A stretch of 5,730 bases of DNA from Acetobacteraceae bacterium (GCA_947462945.1 CANHTE010000119.1:1-5730), one strand, 5' to 3'. Numbered from the stretch's first letter, positions 1-5,326 are shown. Made by a program: numbers and translations. Notes: generated by a model from the sequence alone, not told the origin.

Positions 1-209
1 AGCATCTGGGCATAGCTCCAGCGCACCGATTGCTGCCGCGCGATCAGCGCCGTCCGGTCCGGGAAGCGGGCAACGGTGTTGCGGAAATTGGCGCCGATCG
101 TTTCCCCCAGAAGCGGTATGGAGGAAGCGCCATGGACATAGCTCAAGGCCTGGGGGCTCAAGGCCTGGGGGCTCAAGGCCTGGGGGCTCAAGGCCTGGGG
201 GGTCAGCAT
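1..209 (-). CDS. AMP-binding acyl-CoA synthetase, N-terminal fragment (runs off the left edge)
   Basis: The first 69 codons of a gene read leftward from ATG 209-207. After a short repetitive leader the protein reads SYVHGASSIPLLGETIG, then PDRTAL and VRWSYAQM. This is the usual N-terminal region of fatty-acyl-CoA synthetases of the AMP-binding family, which make acyl-AMP from a carboxylic acid and ATP and then the CoA thioester. The catalytic ATP-binding and adenylate motifs lie outside the window, so substrate and activity cannot be read. The start is supported by GGAGG (218-222), 8 bases upstream. The ATG overlaps the gntK stop (203-205) by 7 bases, suggesting translational coupling. Residues 4-23 are four copies of PQALS, encoded by a perfect 15-bp repeat, an odd addition before the conserved region. 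Family assignment is fairly secure; substrate is unknown. Confidence 0.8.
   Translation of the reverse strand, partial: MLTPQALSPQALSPQALSPQALSYVHGASSIPLLGETIGANFRNTVARFPDRTALIARQQSVRWSYAQM
141..200. repeat. Four perfect tandem copies of a 15-bp unit
   Basis: The plus-strand unit GCTCAAGGCCTGGGG occurs at 141-155, 156-170, 171-185 and 186-200 without a mismatch. It is followed by a degenerate partial copy up to about 206. On the coding (minus) strand each unit is CCC CAG GCC TTG AGC, that is Pro-Gln-Ala-Leu-Ser, inside the N-terminus of the acyl-CoA synthetase. Because the unit is a multiple of three, changes in copy number would lengthen or shorten the leader without shifting the frame. Confidence 0.97.
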
Positions 210-706
210 GTGTCATTCCTCCGCAATGCCGCCATGGCCAGGGCGATGATCGCCGCGGGCGGGGCCGTGATGTCGAGCATGAGGGCTGCCTCATCGGCGC
301 CCGGGGGTTCCAGCGTGGCGAATTGGCTGGCCATGAGGCTGGGCGGCATGAAGTGGTCTTCCCGTGCCGCCTGGCGCTGGGTGATCATGGCCGGCTGACC
401 CGCCAGATGCAGGATGCGCAGCCCAGGGGCGGCCTGGCGCAGCCGGTCCCGATAGGCGCGCTTGAGGGCCGAGCAGGCGATGACACCCCCGCCCGCCTGC
501 GCGGCCAACCACGCGCCCAGCGCATCCAGCCAGGGCCAGCGATCCGCATCCGTCAGTGGCGTGCCGGCCGACATTTTTTCCACATTCGCGGGCGGGTGGA
601 AGGCATCCGCGTCGCCAAAGGGCAGGGCCAGCGCCTGCGCCAATTGCACGCCGATGGTGGATTTGCCGGAGCCGGAGACGCCCATGACGAGGAGATGCAG
701 GGTCAT
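203..706 (-). CDS. gntK: Gluconokinase (EC 2.7.1.12)
   Basis: Phosphorylates D-gluconate with ATP to 6-phosphogluconate in the cytoplasm. The 167-aa protein is of normal size for the GntK family. A P-loop GVSGSGKST lies at residues 9-17, followed by the family block DADAFHPPANVEKMSAGTPL (32-51) and DADRWPWL (53-60). CSALKRAYRDRLR (78-90) and HFMPP (118-122) are also typical gluconokinase segments. The ATG at 706-704 has GAGG 7 bases upstream (714-717). The gene lies 79 bases downstream of gnd on the same strand, so its product is the substrate of the neighbouring enzyme and co-transcription is likely. Its TGA overlaps the start of the acyl-CoA synthetase. No gluconate permease or GntR-type regulator is visible. 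Nothing appears damaged. Confidence 0.96.
   Translation of the reverse strand: MTLHLLVMGVSGSGKSTIGVQLAQALALPFGDADAFHPPANVEKMSAGTPLTDADRWPWLDALGAWLAAQAGGGVIACSALKRAYRDRLRQAAPGLRILHLAGQPAMITQRQAAREDHFMPPSLMASQFATLEPPGADEAALMLDITAPPAAIIALAMAALRRNDTC
218..222 (-). promoter_or_regulatory. Ribosome binding site of the acyl-CoA synthetase
   Basis: GGAGG on the minus strand lies inside the last codons of gntK, 8 bases before ATG 209-207. It fixes the synthetase start upstream of the PQALS repeat, so the repeat is translated. The TTG inside each repeat unit is the only in-frame alternative nearby and has no comparable Shine-Dalgarno sequence. Confidence 0.75.
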
Positions 707-785
707 GCGCGGACCTCACAAGACCCAGCTCCACCCCATGAGAAAGCGCGCGCGCCGCGCCGCGACCGAGCGTGCCGCCCGCGCA

Positions 786-1796
786 TCATGTCTGCGGCGC
801 GGAAGGCAAGGCGGCGGAGCCGCCGCCCGCCGCTTGAGGGCGTGTATCAACTTTCGGTTCAAGATGCCCGCCGAAGCCCTTGCGCATGGCGCTCAGCGCC
901 TTGTCGGCGAAGCTTGCCTCCTGGCGAGAGCGGAAGCGCGCGAACAGCGCGGCCGCCAGCACTGGCACGGGCACCGCCTGCTCAACCGCCGCATCCACCG
1001 TCCAGCGGCCCTCACCACTGTCGCTGACGCGGCCGCTGTATTCCGTCAGATCGGGGTCAAAGGCCAGCGCCTGCGCCGTCAGATCCAGCAGCCAGGATGA
1101 GACGACGGAGCCACGGCGCCAGGCCTCGGTGATATCGGGCAGGTCGAGCTCGAAGGGGGCGCTGCGCATCAGGTCCAGCCCCTCGGCCATGGCCTGCATC
1201 ATGCCGTATTCGATACCGTTATGGACCATCTTGGCGTAGTGCCCCGCGCCATTCGGGCCGCAATGCACATAGCCCTGGGCAGGGCGCGCATCACGCGCTG
1301 CACGCCCGTCGGTGGGCAGGGCGCTGCCGGGCCCGGGGACCAGCGCCGCCAGCAGCGGGTTCAGTCGCGCCACCACTCCCGCATCGCCGCCGATCATCAG
1401 GCAATAGCCGCGCTTCAGACCCCAGACGCCGCCGGAAGTGCCGATGTCCAGGTAATGCAGCCCGCGTGCGGCGGCTTCGGCGCCGCGCCGGCGGGAATCC
1501 TTCCAGAAGGAATTGCCGCCCTCGATGATCACATCGCCCGGGCTGAGCAGGCCGTGCAATTCGGCCAGGCAGGCCTCGGTGATCTCGCCCGCCGGCAGCA
1601 TCAACCAGATGACGCGCGGCGCCGGCAACAGGGCCACGAGCGCGGCCAGGCTGCTGGCACCGGTGGCGCCTTCAGCCACCAGGGCCGCCACCGCCGCAGC
1701 ATCGCGGTCAAAGGCCACGCCCTGATGCCCCGCCAGCATGACCCGGCGCAGGATGTTCCCACCCATCCGGCCCAGGCCGACCATTCCGAGCTGCAT
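786..1796 (-). CDS. gnd: 6-phosphogluconate dehydrogenase, decarboxylating (short form)
   Basis: Oxidatively decarboxylates 6-phosphogluconate to ribulose 5-phosphate and CO2. The start is ATG 1796-1794 (MQLGMVGLGRMGG), with a GGGGAAG Shine-Dalgarno upstream. The frame stays open to 1922, but that stretch is antisense to the next gene and unlike the family. The protein is 336 aa, matching the short bacterial class rather than the ~470-aa E. coli type. The Rossmann motif GLGRMG is at 7-12. EGGNSFWKDS (92-101) and the SGG block (121-123) contact substrate. The catalytic lysine is K189 in GHYAKMVHNGIEYG (185-198), with partner E196. Asp30 at the end of the second strand suggests NAD rather than NADP preference (inference). 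The last ~15 residues are a low-complexity Ala/Gly/Ser/Pro tail. Probably an operon with gntK, 79 bases downstream. Confidence 0.95.
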   Translation of the reverse strand: MQLGMVGLGRMGGNILRRVMLAGHQGVAFDRDAAAVAALVAEGATGASSLAALVALLPAPRVIWLMLPAGEITEACLAELHGLLSPGDVIIEGGNSFWKDSRRRGAEAAARGLHYLDIGTSGGVWGLKRGYCLMIGGDAGVVARLNPLLAALVPGPGSALPTDGRAARDARPAQGYVHCGPNGAGHYAKMVHNGIEYGMMQAMAEGLDLMRSAPFELDLPDITEAWRRGSVVSSWLLDLTAQALAFDPDLTEYSGRVSDSGEGRWTVDAAVEQAVPVPVLAAALFARFRSRQEASFADKALSAMRKGFGGHLEPKVDTRPQAAGGGSAALPSAPQT

Positions 1797-1857
1797 CGCG
1801 CTTCCCCGTGTGTTTCCCGCGTGATTTGATGGCCCAAACGCCGCCAGGAGGATAGCC
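1797..1857. promoter_or_regulatory. Divergent intergenic region between gnd and the PLP enzyme
   Basis: These 61 bases separate two divergent start codons, so promoters for both genes should lie here or reach into the coding regions. AGGAGG at 1846-1851, 6 bases before ATG 1858, is a strong ribosome binding site for the rightward gene. GGGGAAG on the minus strand serves gnd. I find no convincing -35/-10 pair and no clear operator palindrome. Confidence 0.5.
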
Positions 1858-3084
1858 ATGATTGCACTTCCCAAAGAAGGCCAGGAATGGCCCGCCCTCA
1901 AGCAGGCCCTGCTGGAGGCCAAATCGCGTGATTATTCCTGGAAACGCGGCCGCATGGCGGTGTTCTTCTATTACCTGGATGAAGCGCTGGAGCGGGTTCA
2001 GCAGGAGGCGTATCTGACCTTCTGGACTGAGAACAATCTCGGCCAGCGCGCCTTCCCCTCGCTGGCGCGGCTGGAGGGCGAGGTGGTGCAGATGGGCCTT
2101 TCGCTCATGCACGCGCCTGAGGGCGCGGGCGGCACCTTCACCTCCGGCGGCAGCGAAAGCATCTTCCTGGCGATGCTGGCCGCGCGCGAGAAGGCGGGCG
2201 TGGCCCGGCCCAACATCGTGATCCCGGATACGGCGCATCTCACCTTTGATCGCGCCGGTTGGTATCTTGGCCTGGAGGTGCGGCGCATTCCCGTGGCCGA
2301 GGATCGCCGCAGCGACATCCCCGCCATGATGGCGGCGATGGATGCGAATACCGTGGCGCTGGTGGGCCCCGCCCCCAATTACCCGTTTGGCGGGACGGAT
2401 CGCATCACGGAGCTTGGCGCCCTGGCTTTGGCGAGGGGCGTCTGGCTGCATGTGGATGCCTGTGTGGGCGGCTTCCTTTCGCCCTTCCTGTCTCAGCTGG
2501 GCGTGGCCTTGCCCGATTGGGATTTCGCGGTGCCGGGCGTCACCTCCATCAGCGCGGATATCCACAAGCATGGCATGGCGCCGAAAGGGGCCTCACTCTT
2601 GCTGCTGCGCGATGCGGGGCTGAAGTCGCATCATCGCTTCGAGAGCAAGGCCTGGGCACGCGGGCTCTACGCAGCGCATACCGCGCAGGGCACGCGGCCA
2701 GGGGGCGCGGTGGCGGCAGCCTGGGCGGTGATGAACCATCTGGGCCAGGCGGGCTATCTGGATTGCGCGCGGCGCATCCTGCAGGCACGCGCCACCATCG
2801 CGGCCGGTGTCGCCGCCCTGCCGGGGCTGGAGGTGCTGCCGGGTGAACACGCCATCCTGGTCTATCGCAGCACTGACCCCGCGCTGAATATCGGCCGGGT
2901 GGCCACGGCGCTGGATGCGCGCGGCTGGCTGGTCAGCCGCCAGCAGGAGCCGGATGGTATCCACCTGCACCTCAACCCGCTGCATGCCGAGGTGGCGGAG
3001 GATTACCTGGGTGATCTGCGCGCGGCAGTGGCTGAAGCGCGCGTGGGGGCCGCGCCGGAAATGACGGTGGGGCGGGCTTATTGA
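1858..3084 (+). CDS. PLP-dependent group II decarboxylase / sphingosine-1-phosphate-lyase-like protein
   Basis: A 408-aa fold-type I PLP enzyme of the pyridoxal-dependent decarboxylase superfamily. Visible landmarks are GTFTSGGSESIFLA (92-105) for phosphate binding, H127 in TAHLTFDRA (probable ring-stacking histidine), HVDACVGGFLSPF (198-210) with D200 facing the pyridine nitrogen, and SADIHKHGMAPKGAS (232-246) with K237 as Schiff-base lysine. The HVDAC-GGF and HK-G-APKGAS pattern is closer to sphingosine-1-phosphate lyases than to glutamate decarboxylases. Those lyases split a phosphorylated sphingoid base into a long-chain aldehyde and phosphoethanolamine. The protein is shorter than characterised lyases (about 500 aa or more) and has no N-terminal membrane segment. 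An amino-acid decarboxylase is the main alternative. The start has AGGAGG 6 bases upstream. It stands alone on its strand, divergent from gnd. Confidence 0.85.
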   Translation: MIALPKEGQEWPALKQALLEAKSRDYSWKRGRMAVFFYYLDEALERVQQEAYLTFWTENNLGQRAFPSLARLEGEVVQMGLSLMHAPEGAGGTFTSGGSESIFLAMLAAREKAGVARPNIVIPDTAHLTFDRAGWYLGLEVRRIPVAEDRRSDIPAMMAAMDANTVALVGPAPNYPFGGTDRITELGALALARGVWLHVDACVGGFLSPFLSQLGVALPDWDFAVPGVTSISADIHKHGMAPKGASLLLLRDAGLKSHHRFESKAWARGLYAAHTAQGTRPGGAVAAAWAVMNHLGQAGYLDCARRILQARATIAAGVAALPGLEVLPGEHAILVYRSTDPALNIGRVATALDARGWLVSRQQEPDGIHLHLNPLHAEVAEDYLGDLRAAVAEARVGAAPEMTVGRAY

Positions 3085-3237
3085 CGGGCGCTGCGCCTCA
3101 AACTCCCCGGCAAGCCGAAAACATGCGAGGCTTTCAGCAGACTCACGCATCTCCGATAAATTTCCAGAATACGCTCCGGCAGTTTGTCTTCGAGCATCCT
3201 TATCCGCTCAAACGACTCCGGGTGGACGGATGATCCT
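3085..3237. other. Convergent intergenic region, no firm feature
   Basis: 153 bases lie between the stop of the PLP enzyme and the stop of the D-2-hydroxyacid dehydrogenase. Short imperfect stems exist, for example 3087-3091 with 3093-3097 and 3112-3116 with 3129-3133, but none has a following T-tract, so I do not call a terminator. On the minus strand a 39-codon frame (3197-3078) has a protein-like composition; it is treated as a finding, not as a gene. Confidence 0.5.
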
Positions 3238-4281
3238 CTAGCTGTTTGGCCCGCGTCCCAGGCCGACGGGCTGCCAACGTTGCAAATCAGTTTTTTGCAA
3301 GACAGCCGGGTTCACGCAGCTCATCGGCCATTTCCCCTGGAGCACCAATGCCAATTCACTGCCAACGCGCCGCTTGCGTGCCTCGTCGAACCTGGCCGAG
3401 GCCGAGGCAGTGTGCGCGGACAGGATCACGTTTTCCATGCTGAGCAGCGGGTTATTGTGAGAGGGGGGTTCCACCTCCAGCACATCAAGACCGGCGTATG
3501 CGAGCCAGCCTTCACTCAACGCCTTGATCAGAGCTGCCTCATCCACCGTGGGACCGCGGCCGACATTGAGGAAGATGGCGCTTTTTTTCATAAGCCGAAA
3601 ATGCTTTTCCTGGAGCATCTTCGTGCATTCGGGGCGCGCCGGCGCGTGCATGGAGACAAAGTCGGACTGACTCATGACCTCGTTCAGGGTGGCAGGCACC
3701 ACGCCATGCTCACTCAGCAATGTCTCATCGAGGAAGGGATCATAAGCGATCATGCGCAGGCCAAACGGGGCGGCACGCTTGGCGACAGCGCGGGCCACAC
3801 GGCCGAAGCTGATGAAACCCAGTGTCTGTCCCATCAGGCGGGAAATCTGCAGCAGGGCGGGGCGCCCCTCCTTCCAACGATGCTCGCGGACCATGCGATC
3901 TTGCTCAAGCGTGCGCCGGAACGTGCTGAGCAGGAGCATCATGCAGTGATCGGCCACCTCCTCAATGAAGGTATCGGGCACATTGGTCACTGGAATGCCA
4001 ACGCGAGTGGCCGCCTTCACATCGACACTGTCCACGCCAACGGAGCCAAGACTGATCACTTTGCAGTTCCGCAGGCCTGCAATGATTTCGGCAGAGATGG
4101 ATATCCCTTTGGCATAAATCGCATCAGCCGTGGCCGCGGCAGCCATGAAGCCAGCCGCATCATTTGGCGCTTCCACAATCTCCGCATCGAGCCCGTTCAG
4201 TGCTTCCATTTCGAGCTCATAGCTGCCGCCGACAGCGGAAACACCGGCTCCTGAGGGCGTCACGATGCGGAACTTGGCCAT
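3238..4281 (-). CDS. D-2-hydroxyacid dehydrogenase family protein (phosphoglycerate dehydrogenase-like)
   Basis: NAD-linked D-isomer-specific 2-hydroxyacid dehydrogenase of 347 aa, a normal family length without a C-terminal ACT domain. The start is ATG 4281-4279 (MAKFRIVTPSG), with AAGGAGG 9 bases upstream (4291-4297). The frame stays open to 4518, but that extension is antisense to the next gene. The first ~100 residues form the substrate-domain half, including SLGSVGVDSVD (78-88). The nucleotide-binding region starts at GQTLGFISFGRVAR (151-164) and ends the second strand with Asp181, fitting NAD. The catalytic set is R242 in GRG, E271 in EVEP and H290 in SAHTAS. The glycine motif is SxGxxA instead of GxGxxG. 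Substrate is not readable; serine-pathway phosphoglycerate dehydrogenase is possible but unproven. It diverges from a short-chain dehydrogenase. Confidence 0.9.
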   Translation of the reverse strand: MAKFRIVTPSGAGVSAVGGSYELEMEALNGLDAEIVEAPNDAAGFMAAAATADAIYAKGISISAEIIAGLRNCKVISLGSVGVDSVDVKAATRVGIPVTNVPDTFIEEVADHCMMLLLSTFRRTLEQDRMVREHRWKEGRPALLQISRLMGQTLGFISFGRVARAVAKRAAPFGLRMIAYDPFLDETLLSEHGVVPATLNEVMSQSDFVSMHAPARPECTKMLQEKHFRLMKKSAIFLNVGRGPTVDEAALIKALSEGWLAYAGLDVLEVEPPSHNNPLLSMENVILSAHTASASARFDEARKRRVGSELALVLQGKWPMSCVNPAVLQKTDLQRWQPVGLGRGPNS

Positions 4282-4303
4282 TGGGGTTTGCCTCCTTGTT
4301 TCG

Positions 4304-4326
4304 TTGCGCGAGCCAAGCATGCGCAA
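4304..4326. promoter_or_regulatory. Inverted repeat in the divergent promoter region, possible operator
   Basis: TTGCGC (4304-4309) and GCGCAA (4321-4326) form a perfect 6-bp inverted repeat with an 11-base spacer. It lies 23 bases upstream of the hydroxyacid dehydrogenase start and about 80 bases upstream of the short-chain dehydrogenase start. Its position between divergent genes suits a regulator binding site, but no regulator gene is in view and a match of this length could be chance. Confidence 0.3.
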
Positions 4327-4350
4327 TGCAAGACGACAAGGCATGGGCTT

Positions 4351-4379
4351 GCCAGCAATCTGCCTTTCGGCAGACTGGC
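4351..4379 (+). promoter_or_regulatory. Leader hairpin upstream of the short-chain dehydrogenase
   Basis: GCCAG (4351-4355) pairs with CTGGC (4375-4379). Inside it TCTGCC (4359-4364) pairs with GGCAGA (4369-4374) around a TTTC loop. This makes 11 Watson-Crick pairs with a single 3-base bulge (CAA, 4356-4358). It ends 12 bases before the Shine-Dalgarno and 27 bases before the GTG start. No T-run follows, so it does not look like a terminator. It may be a structured 5' untranslated region. Confidence 0.5.
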
Positions 4380-4391
4380 GGAAATCAATCC

Positions 4392-4401
4392 AGGAAGGGG
4401 G
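4392..4401 (+). promoter_or_regulatory. Ribosome binding site deciding the GTG start of the short-chain dehydrogenase
   Basis: The purine run AGGAAGGGGG lies about 5 bases before GTG 4407. The nearest upstream in-frame ATG (4326) has no Shine-Dalgarno sequence and would add 27 residues ahead of the Rossmann strand. The GTG gives the typical short-chain dehydrogenase N-terminus. Confidence 0.7.
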
Positions 4402-4406
4402 TCCAA

Positions 4407-5156
4407 GTGGCGAAAGTGGCATGGGTGACAGGCGCGGGCAGTGGCATCGGCGAGGCGGCGGCCCTGGCGCTCGCCGAGATGGGAATGATCGTGGTCCTGA
4501 CCGGCCGCACCAAGGCAAAGCTGGACTCCGTTGCGGCGCGCATCAAGGCGATGGGTGGCTGCACCCATGTCAGGGCGGCCGACATGAGCAAGGCAGCAGC
4601 CGTGCAGAAGGTGGCCGATTTCATTCAGGCCAAGCTCGGTCGACTAGATGTGATGGTCAACAACGCTGGGCTGAACATTACCGAACGGCGCTGGAGCAAT
4701 CTGAAACCCGAAGGCGTCAAAGAATTGGTTGATGGCAATCTGACCTCAGCCTTTCACGGCGTGTTGGCCGCCCTGCCCATCATGCGCGCGCAGAGGGATG
4801 GCCTTTTCATTCATACGGCGTCCATGGCGGGACGCTTCGTCAGCCCGCTCAGTGGTGCAGGCTATACCGCCAGCAAGCACGGCGTTGTGGCGATGAGCCA
4901 TTCGCTGAATATGGAAGAATGTGGGAACGGCATCCGCAGCACGGTCATGTGTCCGGGCGAAGTTCGCACCCCCATCCTGGACAAGCGGCCCAATAAACTC
5001 AGCGCCAAGGAACTCGCCGAAATGGTGCAACCGGAGGATTGCGGCGCGTTGATCAAATTCTTGGCCAGCCAGCCAGCGCATGTGTGCATCAACGAGGTTC
5101 TGATTACGCCAACGCGCAACCGCAGCTATTTGGCCCAAATGGAGCGCAAACTGTAG
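4407..5156 (+). CDS. SDR family oxidoreductase (classical short-chain dehydrogenase/reductase)
   Basis: A classical SDR of 249 aa, the standard length. Starting from GTG, the protein reads MAKVAWVTGAGSGIG, with the cofactor motif TGAGSGIG at 8-15 and NNAG at 85-88. The catalytic tetrad is complete: N111, S139, Y153 and K157 (YTASK, 153-157). PG of the CPGEVRTP segment is at 183-184. T32-G33-R34 after the second strand, with no acidic residue there, suggests NADP(H) (inference). The C-terminus ends NRSYLAQMERKL. The substrate cannot be told from the sequence, since this family covers sugars, ketones, acyl carriers and many others. The gene diverges from the D-2-hydroxyacid dehydrogenase and may share its regulation. 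The frame is open back to 4164, but that part is antisense to the neighbour and is rejected. Confidence 0.93.
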   Translation: MAKVAWVTGAGSGIGEAAALALAEMGMIVVLTGRTKAKLDSVAARIKAMGGCTHVRAADMSKAAAVQKVADFIQAKLGRLDVMVNNAGLNITERRWSNLKPEGVKELVDGNLTSAFHGVLAALPIMRAQRDGLFIHTASMAGRFVSPLSGAGYTASKHGVVAMSHSLNMEECGNGIRSTVMCPGEVRTPILDKRPNKLSAKELAEMVQPEDCGALIKFLASQPAHVCINEVLITPTRNRSYLAQMERKL

Positions 5157-5326
5157 GAGAGATACCAATCCGCGTGGCCCAGCGCGGGATCTTGGCGCAC
5201 TGATTTCCCAATGAACCAGGGACAATTGAATGATATCGCCAAGATCCCGTATGTTCCCGAGCAAGACGACGTAAGGCCTGCGGAATAACCTGTTTAAGTC
5301 GCCAATCCATCGATAATCTCCGGTCG
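5157..5326. other. Convergent intergenic region with inverted repeat
   Basis: 170 bases between the stop of the short-chain dehydrogenase and the stop of the YmdB-like gene. It contains a perfect 13-bp inverted repeat (separate entry). Its minus strand also carries a 68-codon frame (5310-5104) with GGAG 7 bases before its ATG, beginning 16 bases after the YmdB-like stop. The last third of that frame is antisense to the short-chain dehydrogenase, so I do not call it a gene. Base composition is visibly less GC-rich than in the left half of the window. Confidence 0.5.
5185..5249. repeat. Perfect 13-bp inverted repeat with 39-base spacer
   Basis: CGGGATCTTGGCG (5185-5197) is the exact reverse complement of CGCCAAGATCCCG (5237-5249). 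The 39-base spacer contains a smaller TCCC/GGGA pairing (5206-5209 with 5219-5222). No flanking direct repeat and no T-tract are seen. Lying between two converging genes, it could form a transcript-end hairpin for both strands, or be the ends of a small palindromic element. Confidence 0.8.

Noticed and set aside
141..200. CRISPR-like repeats
   Set aside because: The units are contiguous with no spacers and are translated in frame; this is a tandem coding repeat.
30..1100. Long plus-strand open frames opposite gntK and gnd
   Set aside because: They are antisense to two clearly recognised genes, have Arg/Ala/Pro-rich translations with no family pattern, and arise from high GC content.
1797..1922. 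N-terminal extension of gnd by 42 codons
   Set aside because: It would overlap the PLP enzyme on the other strand, lacks family similarity, and ATG 1796 has a Shine-Dalgarno and begins exactly at the Rossmann strand.
3087..3133. Rho-independent terminator after the PLP enzyme
   Set aside because: The candidate stems are only about 5 bp and no T-tract follows on either strand.
3582..3588. A7 run as a programmed frameshift site in the hydroxyacid dehydrogenase (a similar run at 5485-5491 in the YmdB-like gene)
   Set aside because: The protein stays in the conserved frame through LMKKSAIFLNVGRG and on to the catalytic His, so no frameshift is needed. Both runs are Lys-Lys codons.
4164..4406. 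N-terminal extension of the SDR
   Set aside because: It lies antisense to the hydroxyacid dehydrogenase and across the promoter region. GTG 4407 has the ribosome binding site and the usual SDR start.
4282..4518. N-terminal extension of the D-2-hydroxyacid dehydrogenase by 79 codons
   Set aside because: It is antisense to the SDR coding sequence and Pro/Arg-rich. ATG 4281 has AAGGAGG and starts the normal domain.
5174..5203. A 9-codon plus-strand frame after the SDR, with AGGAGAG at the SDR stop
   Set aside because: The spacing to the GTG is about 12 bases, the peptide is trivial, and it runs into the inverted-repeat arm. No support for a gene.
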